This document shows, one piece after another, positions 42,849 to 51,706 of a stretch of 55,289 bases of DNA. Made by a program: the position numbers and the translations under genes. Below the pieces are notes generated by a model. The model made no database searches. It had not been told where the DNA came from and saw only the letters and a list, made by a program, of their open reading frames with translations. Every line of letters starts with the position of its first letter. Within the stretch, counting starts at the first letter, position 1. This stretch comes from Pontibacter rufus. GTDB lineage: Bacteria; Bacteroidota; Bacteroidia; Cytophagales; Hymenobacteraceae. The DNA lies in NCBI RefSeq assembly GCF_015694705.1, contig NZ_JADQDR010000017.1, positions 1 through 55,289 of the forward strand. Direction: 5' to 3'.

Positions 42849-43193
42849 TTAGCAGCAGCCAGCAGGTCCGCAATTTTCATCTTTTATTTTCTTTATCAGT
42901 TGCCCTGCGCGCAGCTCTTCTGCAGTTGCCCATCTGATATCATCTACAATAACCTCTATCCTGAAATCATCATCTGCCTCTGCAAAACCTTCTTCCTGAG
43001 AAATCAGAATTTCTTTTTCTTCGCCAATTGTTAAGCCAGCTAAATTTGCTTCCAGAGCAGGGCGGATACTCCCGGCCCCATGCAAATACTTAACAGGTGC
43101 ATCCGCCAGCGTATTTTCAAGAATCTCTCCTTTGCTGTTAAACATGATGTACCTGATGGATACGACTGTTTTATCTGCGACTTGTATCATCAT
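42849..43193 (-). CDS. SlyD-like FKBP-type isomerase without insert-in-flap domain
   Basis: A 114-residue cytoplasmic protein. The first part (VVSIRYIMFNSKGEILENT, KYLHGAGSIRPALEANLAGL) is the FKBP half of SlyD. The last strand (IEVIVDDIRWATAEELRAGQ) matches the end of the FKBP domain. The chaperone insert-in-flap domain between them in E. coli SlyD is missing. The C-terminal tail has three cysteines (CGPAGCC, 108-114), in place of the usual His/Cys-rich metal-binding tail. It follows the CobW-type GTPase gene by 57 bases. It may deliver metal or help fold a metal-requiring partner, but prolyl isomerase activity is less certain in the shortened form. Confidence 0.82.
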   Translation of the reverse strand: MMIQVADKTVVSIRYIMFNSKGEILENTLADAPVKYLHGAGSIRPALEANLAGLTIGEEKEILISQEEGFAEADDDFRIEVIVDDIRWATAEELRAGQLIKKIKDENCGPAGCC

Positions 43194-43250
43194 AACCTAT
43201 TACATAACACTATACGCTTCTCATGAAAGCATAAATCTTTTACAACTACC

Positions 43251-44327
43251 TTAATCTTCGATCCTGTGTGTTGGTGCAGGATATCCGGGTTGAAAGGCGG
43301 CCATTTCCCCTTCCACAATGCTGCATCCTGGCTGGGTTCGCAATGCTGCCACAGCATCAGCTACAAGCCTTTGCAAGGCATCGGGTTCAGCCTGCACTCT
43401 GGCATTGATGAACATGTGAAGGTTCTTTATTCCGGCATCTTTGTAATCAGGCGCGGCAGCAGGCTGATCTGCAGCGGTAAAGCTTATCCTTTTCTGCAGT
43501 ATGCCATCATCCATCAGGAATTTCAGATGGCCAATTGGGAATTCCTGTTCTTTAACTTTTGCGTAGATGCTGTTGAGCAAAGTATAGCCAAGGGTAAGCG
43601 CATTCCCTGTGCTGGTATAAATTTCAATCTCTTTGTCCAGCCAGGCCAGTTCCGCTTCGCCGGCTCCATACTTGTCATAATCCAGTTCCAACGATGCCCG
43701 TTTGTCCTGGAGCTGAAAACTATTTAGTGTCTCCAGCCAGTGTTGTATGTCTTCCCCGTCAAAGGAATTCTGATACAAAGTCACTTTACCAGGATAGTGC
43801 TTGTGCATAAGTTGCTTTACTTCCCCGATTTGCGCTGCAGTAAGTAAATCTATCTTGGTTATGACCAGCACATCCGCTTCCTCCAGCTGCTTTTTATAGA
43901 TATAATTCACATTGTCAGCAAATAAGCGGGAATCCTGAATCAGGATTGGCAAGGTATGGGCATCTGCAAAAACTGAGACGACAACTTCTAAATTCGGATG
44001 AAACTGCAGAAACGGCTTTACAATTGTTGCAACTAAATCTGTGCACGAACCTACAGCCTCAGCAAATATAATTTCCGGTTGATATACGTCCTGCAGTAAC
44101 CGGATGCTATGCTCCAACTGATCGTATTTACAACAAAAACAGCCGGACGACACTTCCAAAGCAGGAATGTTTGCGCCCCTTATGAGTCTAGTATCTATCA
44201 GTTGCTCTCCCTGGTCGTTTGTAATCACGGCTACGCGGCTTCCTTTCTGCAATAACTGTAAAGATGCCTGCTGTATAGCTGTCGTTTTTCCGCTGCCTAA
44301 AAACCCACCTGTCAGAAATAACTTCAT
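43251..44327 (-). CDS. CobW/COG0523-type GTP-binding metallochaperone
   Basis: A 358-residue G3E GTPase. The P-loop is GGFLGSGKTT (7-16), a switch segment reads ITNDQGEQLID (35-45), and the metal-binding CxCC motif lies at C63, C65 and C66 (GCFCC). The base-specificity motif TKID is present in VLVITKIDLL. The C-terminal half differs from the common CobW C-terminal domain and is not His-rich, so this is a divergent subfamily. These GTPases insert or traffic Zn, Co or other metals. It lies 49 bases after the GH116 gene and 57 before the SlyD-like gene, all in one direction, indicating one operon. Confidence 0.88.
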   Translation of the reverse strand: MKLFLTGGFLGSGKTTAIQQASLQLLQKGSRVAVITNDQGEQLIDTRLIRGANIPALEVSSGCFCCKYDQLEHSIRLLQDVYQPEIIFAEAVGSCTDLVATIVKPFLQFHPNLEVVVSVFADAHTLPILIQDSRLFADNVNYIYKKQLEEADVLVITKIDLLTAAQIGEVKQLMHKHYPGKVTLYQNSFDGEDIQHWLETLNSFQLQDKRASLELDYDKYGAGEAELAWLDKEIEIYTSTGNALTLGYTLLNSIYAKVKEQEFPIGHLKFLMDDGILQKRISFTAADQPAAAPDYKDAGIKNLHMFINARVQAEPDALQRLVADAVAALRTQPGCSIVEGEMAAFQPGYPAPTHRIED

Positions 44328-44376
44328 ACACGTTTATCTTACCTTATGTCCTGTCATCAAAATATTAAGATTCCTT

Positions 44377-47004
44377 CTACACTAACCTGGTCTTCTTTCC
44401 AGATACCATCACCCGCTTCACCGGAATTTTTCCATGAACAACGTGTAGCGACGGTTTGCCCTGTTGAAACGAAACTGTTCCAAATCCTTTGTCAGTTGAG
44501 ATGAAGCAGGTAAAATCTCCTATTTTAGAATCGATGTACAAAGTATCATCCACAGCATCATACCTTGTTCCTGTGAGCCCCTGCAGCATACCGTAACTGG
44601 ACATAGCCCTGGCATACCAATGGCCGCACTCGTACTCATTAAACGGATTGCGGATACGGCCATCGTAGCGGTCACGGCAGGCGCGCACAATATCCAAGCC
44701 TTCATCGAGCTGCCCCTGAAGCATAAGGTGAGAAGCCACCTGGTATTCAATACCTGTCCAGACTTCGTTGCTGTAAACAAAAGGCAGTGAAAGCATGCCT
44801 CCTTTGGGCCAGGAACAAAGCAATAGTCCTCCTTCCTTGCCAAGCGCATAAGCAGGGCGTTGCGGGTTGACGTGATCGCTCAGATCCTGCTTCAGGTTAT
44901 ACTTATGGACAGCGAGCAAATGGCTCTTTATCTTCTTATCATCCACCGGTTCATCAAGTCCGCACATTCTGGCTATCCAGCCGCCAAGCACGCCATCAGA
45001 CAGGCAGCCCTTGCCATACTGATACTTTGGCCCCTCCTTCTTTAATACCTCCAGCGCCTCCTCTGTATACTGTGTATGGAAAGATTGCGCCTTGACAGGA
45101 TCCGGGGCCTCCAATCCTGTCCATTGTATGTCCTGGATAAAGTACTCTCCATCGTATAAGTTCTCCTCCATATACTCTTTGCCCCTCGCATAAAGCTTCC
45201 TGTACTGCGAGGTATCCTCTTTCAGGAACCGGCCCATTTCCGTGATGGCACTTAGGGCACCCAGGTAAAAGCTGGTAATCATTCCATTCGGCCCCCAGAA
45301 CTCAATATCATACGTGTTATGGTGTGGCTCCTCTACGATGCCTTTGCTTTTGGGATCCCAGGTACGGATGCAATAATCCATACTTGTTTTTACCATGGGG
45401 TACATTTTATTGAGCCATTCATTGTCGCCGCTGATGCGCCACTCACGATATACTTTCATGATGCCTCCCAGCTGCCCGTCGGCGGCAGAATGGAAGTCGT
45501 GCTTGAGCGGCGAAATCGGCAAATTTGCCCTGAAAGCCTGATGTCCTTCCGCATTCTGGTCTTCGCAGAACTCCGTATGGCGCAAACTTCGCTCCAATGC
45601 CGGAAAGAGGTGGGGAACGGCCTGTGCATAGTTCCATACATGGGTACAGGAGCCATGACAACAGCCCCACTCGTCGCTGCATCCTTCCCAGTTCCACATC
45701 CGCCCATCGTACTGCCGCATCACGGTCGGTGACTTCAGAATAGTCAGGTTAGCGGCTACCGCCTCCATTACCTCGGCAGGAAGCGTGCTGGCATAAAAGG
45801 CATCTCTGAAAAGCGCTGATTTTTTGTGAAGCTCATTATAGTTATCCTGCCAGTAAGCGGCAACCTCCTGCACATTTTTAAACCTACTGCTGTACCATGG
45901 TTTATAGGTAGACGAATAAGAAGCCTTATTAACTCCGATACCAAGATCGGCCGTGGTAGTGCAGGCGCCGCTACCAGCAACCTTTTCTCCCATATGCAGA
46001 TCAGAATCCGGTACGTACCATGCCATCATCACGCGAATGGTTTTCTCCCCGCCCGGTTGCAGTGAAAACGGCACAAACAAGGAAGCTCCAGGCGCATCCG
46101 CCTCTACAGGTTCCGTCGCCTTTACCTTACCCGCTTTAATGGTGTTCCAGATCATGGTAAGCGGATCGAACCAGCCGCCACGGAACCAGCAGTGATCAAC
46201 TACTGTCTTATCCTCGTTTGTGAAGATGGCAAAGTCCGTTTTCAGGTGAGGTTTTTCTTCCGTTCCCTCCTGCGATAGCACAAAGCCGTTCGTTATCTTA
46301 TTAACTGTTCCCTTTTCTCCGTTCTGCACAACAAAGTTCCGGGAGTTGTAGGAGAAAACAGCTTCTACAGGTCTATTTCCAGTATTCTTAAAATGATATT
46401 CCAGTGCCCCAATCGGAAGGCTTGAATTATCCTCATCTGTTGGGGTAAAAGGGCTCCAACCCACTACTTGTATATCAAGCGGCACATCTTCATCCTTCAG
46501 GTCGACAGTGCCGAAAGGAAAGCGGGCAACAAAGGCTGCATTACTAAAATGCGGCAAGCCAAACACAGCGCCATGCGCACCATTGCCTGTACCCCGCTGC
46601 CCGAAAATCTTCCAGTCCGGCACTGGTCCTTCAAGCACTTTCGCTCCCTTTTCCAGGCCTTTTACCGCGATAGCAGCAAACATACTTGGCTCATGGTACA
46701 CCTCAGGCTTGTGCCGGATGGACATATGTGAGACGGTTCCGGTACCTTCAAGGCAGAACATGCCGGCTCCCATACCTCCAATCGGAAAGGCCACACGGTT
46801 TAAATTATCGCCTGTATATGCCGCATTATACTTACGTGTTCCGGCCCTTTCTTTTTTCTCCTGTCCCTTGTAATCAGAAGCCTGGCTGCTTTCTTTATCC
46901 GGCAATGCAGGTTGTGCAAACAGGGAGCCGGGCACTGTGGCAGCAGTTAAGCTACTTACACCCAGCTTTTTCAAGAAGGAACGGCGGTTATTTTTTTCTT
47001 CCAT
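44377..47004 (-). CDS. GH116-family glycoside hydrolase, Tat-exported
   Basis: An 875-residue protein with a twin-arginine leader (NRRSFLKKLGVSS). The N-terminal beta domain (VAFPIGGMGAGMFCLEGTG) and the C-terminal (alpha/alpha)6 barrel (VWNYAQAVPHLFPALERSL, YECGHWYARAMSSYG) are typical of GH116, the family of human GBA2. E440 (WNWEG) and D566 (NTYDIEFWG) are candidates for nucleophile and acid/base, from memory of the family and not certain. Known activities are beta-glucosidase, beta-xylosidase and beta-N-acetylglucosaminidase. Tat export suggests cytoplasmic folding or cofactor loading; a CobW-type GTPase and SlyD follow in the same operon. A separate transcript upstream carries GH172. Confidence 0.9.
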   Translation of the reverse strand: MEEKNNRRSFLKKLGVSSLTAATVPGSLFAQPALPDKESSQASDYKGQEKKERAGTRKYNAAYTGDNLNRVAFPIGGMGAGMFCLEGTGTVSHMSIRHKPEVYHEPSMFAAIAVKGLEKGAKVLEGPVPDWKIFGQRGTGNGAHGAVFGLPHFSNAAFVARFPFGTVDLKDEDVPLDIQVVGWSPFTPTDEDNSSLPIGALEYHFKNTGNRPVEAVFSYNSRNFVVQNGEKGTVNKITNGFVLSQEGTEEKPHLKTDFAIFTNEDKTVVDHCWFRGGWFDPLTMIWNTIKAGKVKATEPVEADAPGASLFVPFSLQPGGEKTIRVMMAWYVPDSDLHMGEKVAGSGACTTTADLGIGVNKASYSSTYKPWYSSRFKNVQEVAAYWQDNYNELHKKSALFRDAFYASTLPAEVMEAVAANLTILKSPTVMRQYDGRMWNWEGCSDEWGCCHGSCTHVWNYAQAVPHLFPALERSLRHTEFCEDQNAEGHQAFRANLPISPLKHDFHSAADGQLGGIMKVYREWRISGDNEWLNKMYPMVKTSMDYCIRTWDPKSKGIVEEPHHNTYDIEFWGPNGMITSFYLGALSAITEMGRFLKEDTSQYRKLYARGKEYMEENLYDGEYFIQDIQWTGLEAPDPVKAQSFHTQYTEEALEVLKKEGPKYQYGKGCLSDGVLGGWIARMCGLDEPVDDKKIKSHLLAVHKYNLKQDLSDHVNPQRPAYALGKEGGLLLCSWPKGGMLSLPFVYSNEVWTGIEYQVASHLMLQGQLDEGLDIVRACRDRYDGRIRNPFNEYECGHWYARAMSSYGMLQGLTGTRYDAVDDTLYIDSKIGDFTCFISTDKGFGTVSFQQGKPSLHVVHGKIPVKRVMVSGKKTRLV

Positions 47005-47231
47005 AATTCAATACTGTTTCTCCTCCTCCGTATTGAAGGAAAATATATTCATTGATATGCTGCACCCGGGTGAGCTGATTTAGCCCAATGGTATTCCGGT
47101 TTAATTGTATCCGCAGCTACTACCACCTGCACAAAATATATGAACAGCTTAAGTATAAGGACTACAAAACGGTAAAATCCCTTATACTAACTCATCCTGT
47201 TATCCTGACATACTTAACATTATGCTTTAAG

Positions 47232-49208
47232 CTATTGCTGCTTTTCAAGGAAAATTTTGTGGATATAAATGTCTTTTTTGGCATCAGCCGGCAGTTTATC
47301 CTTAATTACAACTGTAATGGTATTGGTGCCTTTTTCTATGTTTAAGGTGCCCATAAGCTCTTTCTCCACTAAAATATTTTCCTTTGCCTCACTGTTAATC
47401 AATCCGCTTACCGGATTCTGCCTTTGATTTACCTGAAATGTTCCGCATGTAGGGCACTTGAAATAAGACAGGTATAGCTTATACTTTCCATCTGAGGGAA
47501 CATCCAACCTGAATTTGGCTGAGCCGTTCTGCCTGCCGGACAGCTTATAAATATCATATGTGTTGTTGCTGGTTTTATCAGTCAGATTTTCATAAGTTAT
47601 ACTTGAGCCAAAACCCAAAGCGCTGATCGGCAATAATTGCGTCCAGTATTCGAGCTTTTGAGGAGGATTTATTTCCAGCAAAGCAGCCGTAGGAGCTACA
47701 TTTTCTTTGGGCGGCGCATCACTGTAATAAAAGGCCACGGAAGTATAATCTACCGGAATTTTATTTCCTTCGGGGCCATGCTCTATGGTCTGCAAAATGC
47801 TTTTATTGAAAGAAACCTTATCAGTGATATAGAAACGGTAGCCTCCTGTTTGCGCTAACGGAACTGAATAGGTCAGGGCGCCATGTACCGGAAGGCTATA
47901 CCCCTGATCCCATCGGTCTGCCAGGGCATACCAGCCGCCGTTAAAAAGATCTTCAGAGCCTGTTCCATGGAAACGCAACTCTCCATCCACCACCGTTGAA
48001 TCATCTCCTTCAAAGAAAATCGTCATGCCGGGGTTTAAGCCTTGCGCCTGTAAGATGATGCCGACCTCATGGCCTCTGCCGCTGGCTTTAAGCAATTGGT
48101 AAGGCTTGCCTTTCTCCGGGTTTATCTCTCTTCGCCATTTCACATAAAGTTTGCCTTCATCCGGCTTTCGCTTTTCCTGCACGTAAAAGACCTTTACTTT
48201 AAACAGAACCGGCTCACCCGTTTGCTGCGGTCGCTGCAAGTATGCTAAATCTATACTTGCGCTTTTCTCAAAGGGCATCGGCAAGTAACTATAATGTATG
48301 TTATCCCGCACACCTACCAGTAAAGATCGCATGGCAGGTTTGCCAAAAGCATAGCCGAAGAAATCTGTAACAGGACTGTTGATCGCATTTACTTTTTCGC
48401 CATCCCACTTTGCCTTTAGGATAATGTCCTTGAAGTTACTCTCCAGGGAGGTGAGCGGCGTTAATTCAAATCCGATTATTCTTCCGCCCTTACTCGTCTT
48501 AAACAAATTAGCCGTTTGTCCGGGCTGTACAGTCACCGTCTTTTCATCAACCGCAATTTTATCGGAGGTGTTTGCCGCATAAAACTGATTCAGGTTATTG
48601 CCATAGCTACTCCATACTTCTGCAGCATGTGCTATAGCCTCTTTTTCCTGATCCGACAGCGCTTTGGGAAAGGATGCACCATTGTCGGAAGCATCCAGTT
48701 CTCTGTACTGCAGCTGAAAAAACTGCATTCTTTCTCCTTTGAATACTACCTTACAAGATTTTTGATATGGTATCGGAATGTAGCAATAATACCCTCCTAC
48801 TTCATTTCCAACAATGGGGCGCACAAAGGGATAAACTTTACCTGTAAAGAGATCAATGAACTTCACACTGATTCTGGGTTTTGATTCTCCGTCGAAATAA
48901 AACTGTATGGTATCCTCAGTCGGTGTAGGCGTCCATATCCGCTGAATGACACCCGGCCCTTTCAGATCTGCTATAACCAGGTTATTGCCCTCTTTCCTCA
49001 GGTATGAGTGTTTTCCGGAGAACCCGTCATCATTTCCCCCGCTTGGATCATAGCTGGAAAGCTGCCTGACATCTGTCTCCCCTCTGAACCGGGGCAAAAG
49101 ATCGATCCTGTAAAGCCGTTGTAATTCCTTCAGGAAATCTGCTGAGCAATTAACGGCGCTGCTGCATAGCAGAAAGCACACGATACTAATCCGTACTATT
49201 TCTTTCAT
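47232..49208 (-). CDS. GH172 (DUF2961) family protein with C-terminal extension
   Basis: A 658-residue secreted protein with a signal peptide (about 23 residues). The DUF2961 core includes SGKHSYLRKEGNN, ADLKGPGVIQRIWTPTPTED, FFEGDDSTVVDGELRFHGTGSEDLFNG and DYTSVAFYYSD. The two glutamates E400 (FFEGDD) and E419 (GTGSED) are probably the catalytic pair, corresponding to Glu270/Glu291 of the Bifidobacterium enzyme (from memory). A C-terminal beta-sandwich of about 140 residues follows and may bind carbohydrate. GH172 enzymes act on alpha-D-fructofuranosides or D-arabinofuranosides. It lies downstream of the second SusC/SusD locus after a 279-base gap. Confidence 0.88.
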   Translation of the reverse strand: MKEIVRISIVCFLLCSSAVNCSADFLKELQRLYRIDLLPRFRGETDVRQLSSYDPSGGNDDGFSGKHSYLRKEGNNLVIADLKGPGVIQRIWTPTPTEDTIQFYFDGESKPRISVKFIDLFTGKVYPFVRPIVGNEVGGYYCYIPIPYQKSCKVVFKGERMQFFQLQYRELDASDNGASFPKALSDQEKEAIAHAAEVWSSYGNNLNQFYAANTSDKIAVDEKTVTVQPGQTANLFKTSKGGRIIGFELTPLTSLESNFKDIILKAKWDGEKVNAINSPVTDFFGYAFGKPAMRSLLVGVRDNIHYSYLPMPFEKSASIDLAYLQRPQQTGEPVLFKVKVFYVQEKRKPDEGKLYVKWRREINPEKGKPYQLLKASGRGHEVGIILQAQGLNPGMTIFFEGDDSTVVDGELRFHGTGSEDLFNGGWYALADRWDQGYSLPVHGALTYSVPLAQTGGYRFYITDKVSFNKSILQTIEHGPEGNKIPVDYTSVAFYYSDAPPKENVAPTAALLEINPPQKLEYWTQLLPISALGFGSSITYENLTDKTSNNTYDIYKLSGRQNGSAKFRLDVPSDGKYKLYLSYFKCPTCGTFQVNQRQNPVSGLINSEAKENILVEKELMGTLNIEKGTNTITVVIKDKLPADAKKDIYIHKIFLEKQQ

Positions 49209-49402
49209 ATTCTATTGTTCAAGTATGTACACGTGTATTCTCAGAATTATTGTTCTGGAGTTAACGCCAGGGTAGCGGGGCATTATCCCGTATTGTCTTA
49301 ACAGACTACTATACTTGTATCTGCAGCCTTGCTTTGCACTTATTCAACTGTATCAGGTGTGGTTAACAGTTGCTTTATAACAGTATTTTTACTCCTGCCC
49401 AG

Positions 49403-49456
49403 AAGCCCCTGCAGAGGCAAGACGCTATAAATTACATCGTACCTCTGCATTGGCTT
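49403..49456. other. Stem-loop downstream of the second SusC/SusD operon
   Basis: AAGCC and TGCAGAGG pair with GGCTT and CCTCTGCA, interrupted by a two-base mismatch, around a 24-base loop. There is no T-run on the minus strand, so it may stabilise the 3' end of the DUF4945-like mRNA or attenuate readthrough into GH172. Confidence 0.5.
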
Positions 49457-49487
49457 ATAAGGAATTGCAATACCAGCCTGCTGCCTG

Positions 49488-49886
49488 TTAAAAAGCTACT
49501 GTAGTACCAGGCGACAACCGCAAATCTGAGCGATATGGATCTGTTGTATCAACTTTCCCCTGCACTTTAACTGTAAACTTGTACTTTTTAGAAGCATCAT
49601 AAGGTGAGTAAACAAAGCTTTCCGGGGCATCATCCACAACCAGCGTACCTGCACTCTGACCATCAACTGAAATCCTGATAAAAACAGAAACAGGTTCTAT
49701 TATATCGTCTGGCAGCGTAGACGGGAGATCCCATGTAAGAATAGCATCACTGCCGGATATAGTATAATCCAGGTTTGTAACCGGTGCAATTGGCTCACCG
49801 GGTTTAGAGAGAACAATATCTTCTTCCTTGCAACCGGCAGCAAACAGAACGCAGATAATTGAAATATAGAAAATATATTTTTTCAT
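49488..49886 (-). CDS. DUF4945-like small surface lipoprotein
   Basis: A lipoprotein of about 132 residues from the start MKKYIFYI; a start 12 bases upstream is possible. The lipobox (LFAAGC) is followed by KEED, an acidic surface-export signal. The body is a single fibronectin-type or Ig-like beta-sandwich (VTNLDYTISGSDAILTWDLP, YKFTVKVQGKVD). I recognise it as similar to the DUF4945 family found directly after SusD in Bacteroidota loci. It probably assists glycan binding at the cell surface. It starts 27 bases after the SusD stop and ends the operon. Confidence 0.75.
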   Translation of the reverse strand: MKKYIFYISIICVLFAAGCKEEDIVLSKPGEPIAPVTNLDYTISGSDAILTWDLPSTLPDDIIEPVSVFIRISVDGQSAGTLVVDDAPESFVYSPYDASKKYKFTVKVQGKVDTTDPYRSDLRLSPGTTVAF

Positions 49887-49912
49887 AACACAAAGCATTA
49901 AAGTTTTTTATA

Positions 49913-51694
49913 TTAATAGCCTACATTTTGCTTATAAACACCTTGTGACCAGTTCATCTGTGCTTGCGGGATTGGCAGGTATTCATCCCGGCCCTTGGTA
50001 AAGTAGGCTATCTCAATCCATGAATGCCGTTTGCTTTCTTTCTCGAAGTAAGTATTCATCACCTCTGCTGCTATACCCCAGCGCACTAAGTCATAGAACC
50101 GGCGTCCTTCCATAGCCATCTCTAACCGGTTCTCCCAAACCAGTGCTTCCCAGGCGGTATTCTTATCCCAGTTTATATTCACACCATCAACATAAGGCTC
50201 TACTTTGTAAGTAACCGGAAAACTACCATCGGGCAGCTTTAACCTGCCTGTGCTGTTTGCTGCACGTTCCCTGATCTGGTTAATGATTGGAAGCGCTTCC
50301 TGCTCGCGACCGAGCTGAATAAGTATTTCGGCTTTCCAAAGCAAGACCTCATCGTACCGGACTTCCATTTGATTCTTAGAATTATACATCCAGAACTCAT
50401 CATACAAGCCCGGGCTGTCGGTACGGACATTCTCCTTCATCGAATGAAAATAGCCATACGTGGCGGGTTGCCTTGAGCCAGTGCTGTCATATAATATATC
50501 CTGGTATTTCCATGGAAAATCCGGAATGGCAACCGTATGCCCTAATCTTGGATCCCAGGTATTATTGGCAAAATAGGGCAGCTCATTAGTGGTTTCTGCG
50601 CTAGCAGATGCAGTTACCTCAGCGTCATTATAGGTATCAAAGAGTGGCAGGCCCTGGTCGTCTACTCTAAATGCATTTACCATATTGTAGGATGCTTTGT
50701 GGAAATCGCAGCAACTAAAATAAGGATTCCACCAGGGAGCCGTGAGTCCGTTCCCCTCATTTAAATTTCCACGCGGCGTACCATCATCAATGGTGAACTG
50801 TAATTCCCAAATCGACTCGGGCGAAGCATTATCATATTCCAGTAAAAAATTTTGCGCAAAATCAGGTGCAAGGCTATACTTACCGCTGTTTATTATACTG
50901 TTACAGTATTCCAGGGCTTCTGTCAGTTTTGCAGCATCAATACCCGTCACCTGATTTCTCTCATCTTCAGGGTAAGCCATCCAAAGTAATGTTTTGGCCA
51001 GAAATGCTTCTGCCGCATACTTAGTGGCCCGGCCCACTTCTGCCTGCGATTCCGGCAGGTTCTCGGCGGCAAACTTGAAGTCTTCGTATATCTTTTGCCA
51101 AAGCCCCAAATCATTTACGGCATCATCAGGATGGTTCGATATAGTAGGGATTTCTTCTACAGTTGCATTTTCATCGATATAGGGTATCCACCTATAACGT
51201 TGTTTTAACTTAAGATACATCCACCCCCTGAGGAAACGCAATTCTGCAAGGCGGCTTGTCTTTAAAGGGTATGTCGCTTCATCCATCCTGTTGACAGCGT
51301 TTATGGCAGTGTTAACCCTTGATATGCCGCTGTAGGTCTGGAACCATACGCCATCATTATTGCCAACATTAGGATTTACCAGTGAGAAAACTTCCATCTG
51401 ATACCAGGCAGGCTGATCATCCAGTCCTCCGCCACCTTTATAAGCATCATCTGACCTGATGCTAGCAATCCAGGGATTCATAGTATCGAAAGCACCTACT
51501 CTGGGCAGGTATGCATAAGCAGCCGTAACAAGGCCATCCGTATACTCAGGGCTGGTAAGCTGCTCTTCTGTTATAATTCCTTTGGGATTAACATCTAAGT
51601 AATCCTTGCAGTTAGTCGTTGATATAACTAACAGCCCTGATATTATATAGCTTAATAACCTTCTTTTCATGGTATAATTCTTGAAGTTTTTCAT
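49913..51694 (-). CDS. SusD/RagB-family surface glycan-binding lipoprotein (second locus)
   Basis: A 593-residue lipoprotein. The signal peptide fits a start at 51670 (MKRRLLSYIISG) as well as the longer start given. The lipobox cysteine is followed by KDYLDVNPKG, the classic SusD N-terminus. TPR-like helices (AELRFLRGWMYLKLKQRY, YAAEAFLAKTLLWMAY) and the usual C-terminus (NRLEMAMEGRRFYDLVRWG and YLPIPQAQMNWS) are present. It binds the substrate over the SusC channel. It starts 12 bases after the SusC stop. Divergence from the SusD at 23985-25655 indicates another substrate. Confidence 0.95.
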   Translation of the reverse strand: MKNFKNYTMKRRLLSYIISGLLVISTTNCKDYLDVNPKGIITEEQLTSPEYTDGLVTAAYAYLPRVGAFDTMNPWIASIRSDDAYKGGGGLDDQPAWYQMEVFSLVNPNVGNNDGVWFQTYSGISRVNTAINAVNRMDEATYPLKTSRLAELRFLRGWMYLKLKQRYRWIPYIDENATVEEIPTISNHPDDAVNDLGLWQKIYEDFKFAAENLPESQAEVGRATKYAAEAFLAKTLLWMAYPEDERNQVTGIDAAKLTEALEYCNSIINSGKYSLAPDFAQNFLLEYDNASPESIWELQFTIDDGTPRGNLNEGNGLTAPWWNPYFSCCDFHKASYNMVNAFRVDDQGLPLFDTYNDAEVTASASAETTNELPYFANNTWDPRLGHTVAIPDFPWKYQDILYDSTGSRQPATYGYFHSMKENVRTDSPGLYDEFWMYNSKNQMEVRYDEVLLWKAEILIQLGREQEALPIINQIRERAANSTGRLKLPDGSFPVTYKVEPYVDGVNINWDKNTAWEALVWENRLEMAMEGRRFYDLVRWGIAAEVMNTYFEKESKRHSWIEIAYFTKGRDEYLPIPQAQMNWSQGVYKQNVGY

Positions 51695-51706
51695 ACTTAG
51701 TCATTA

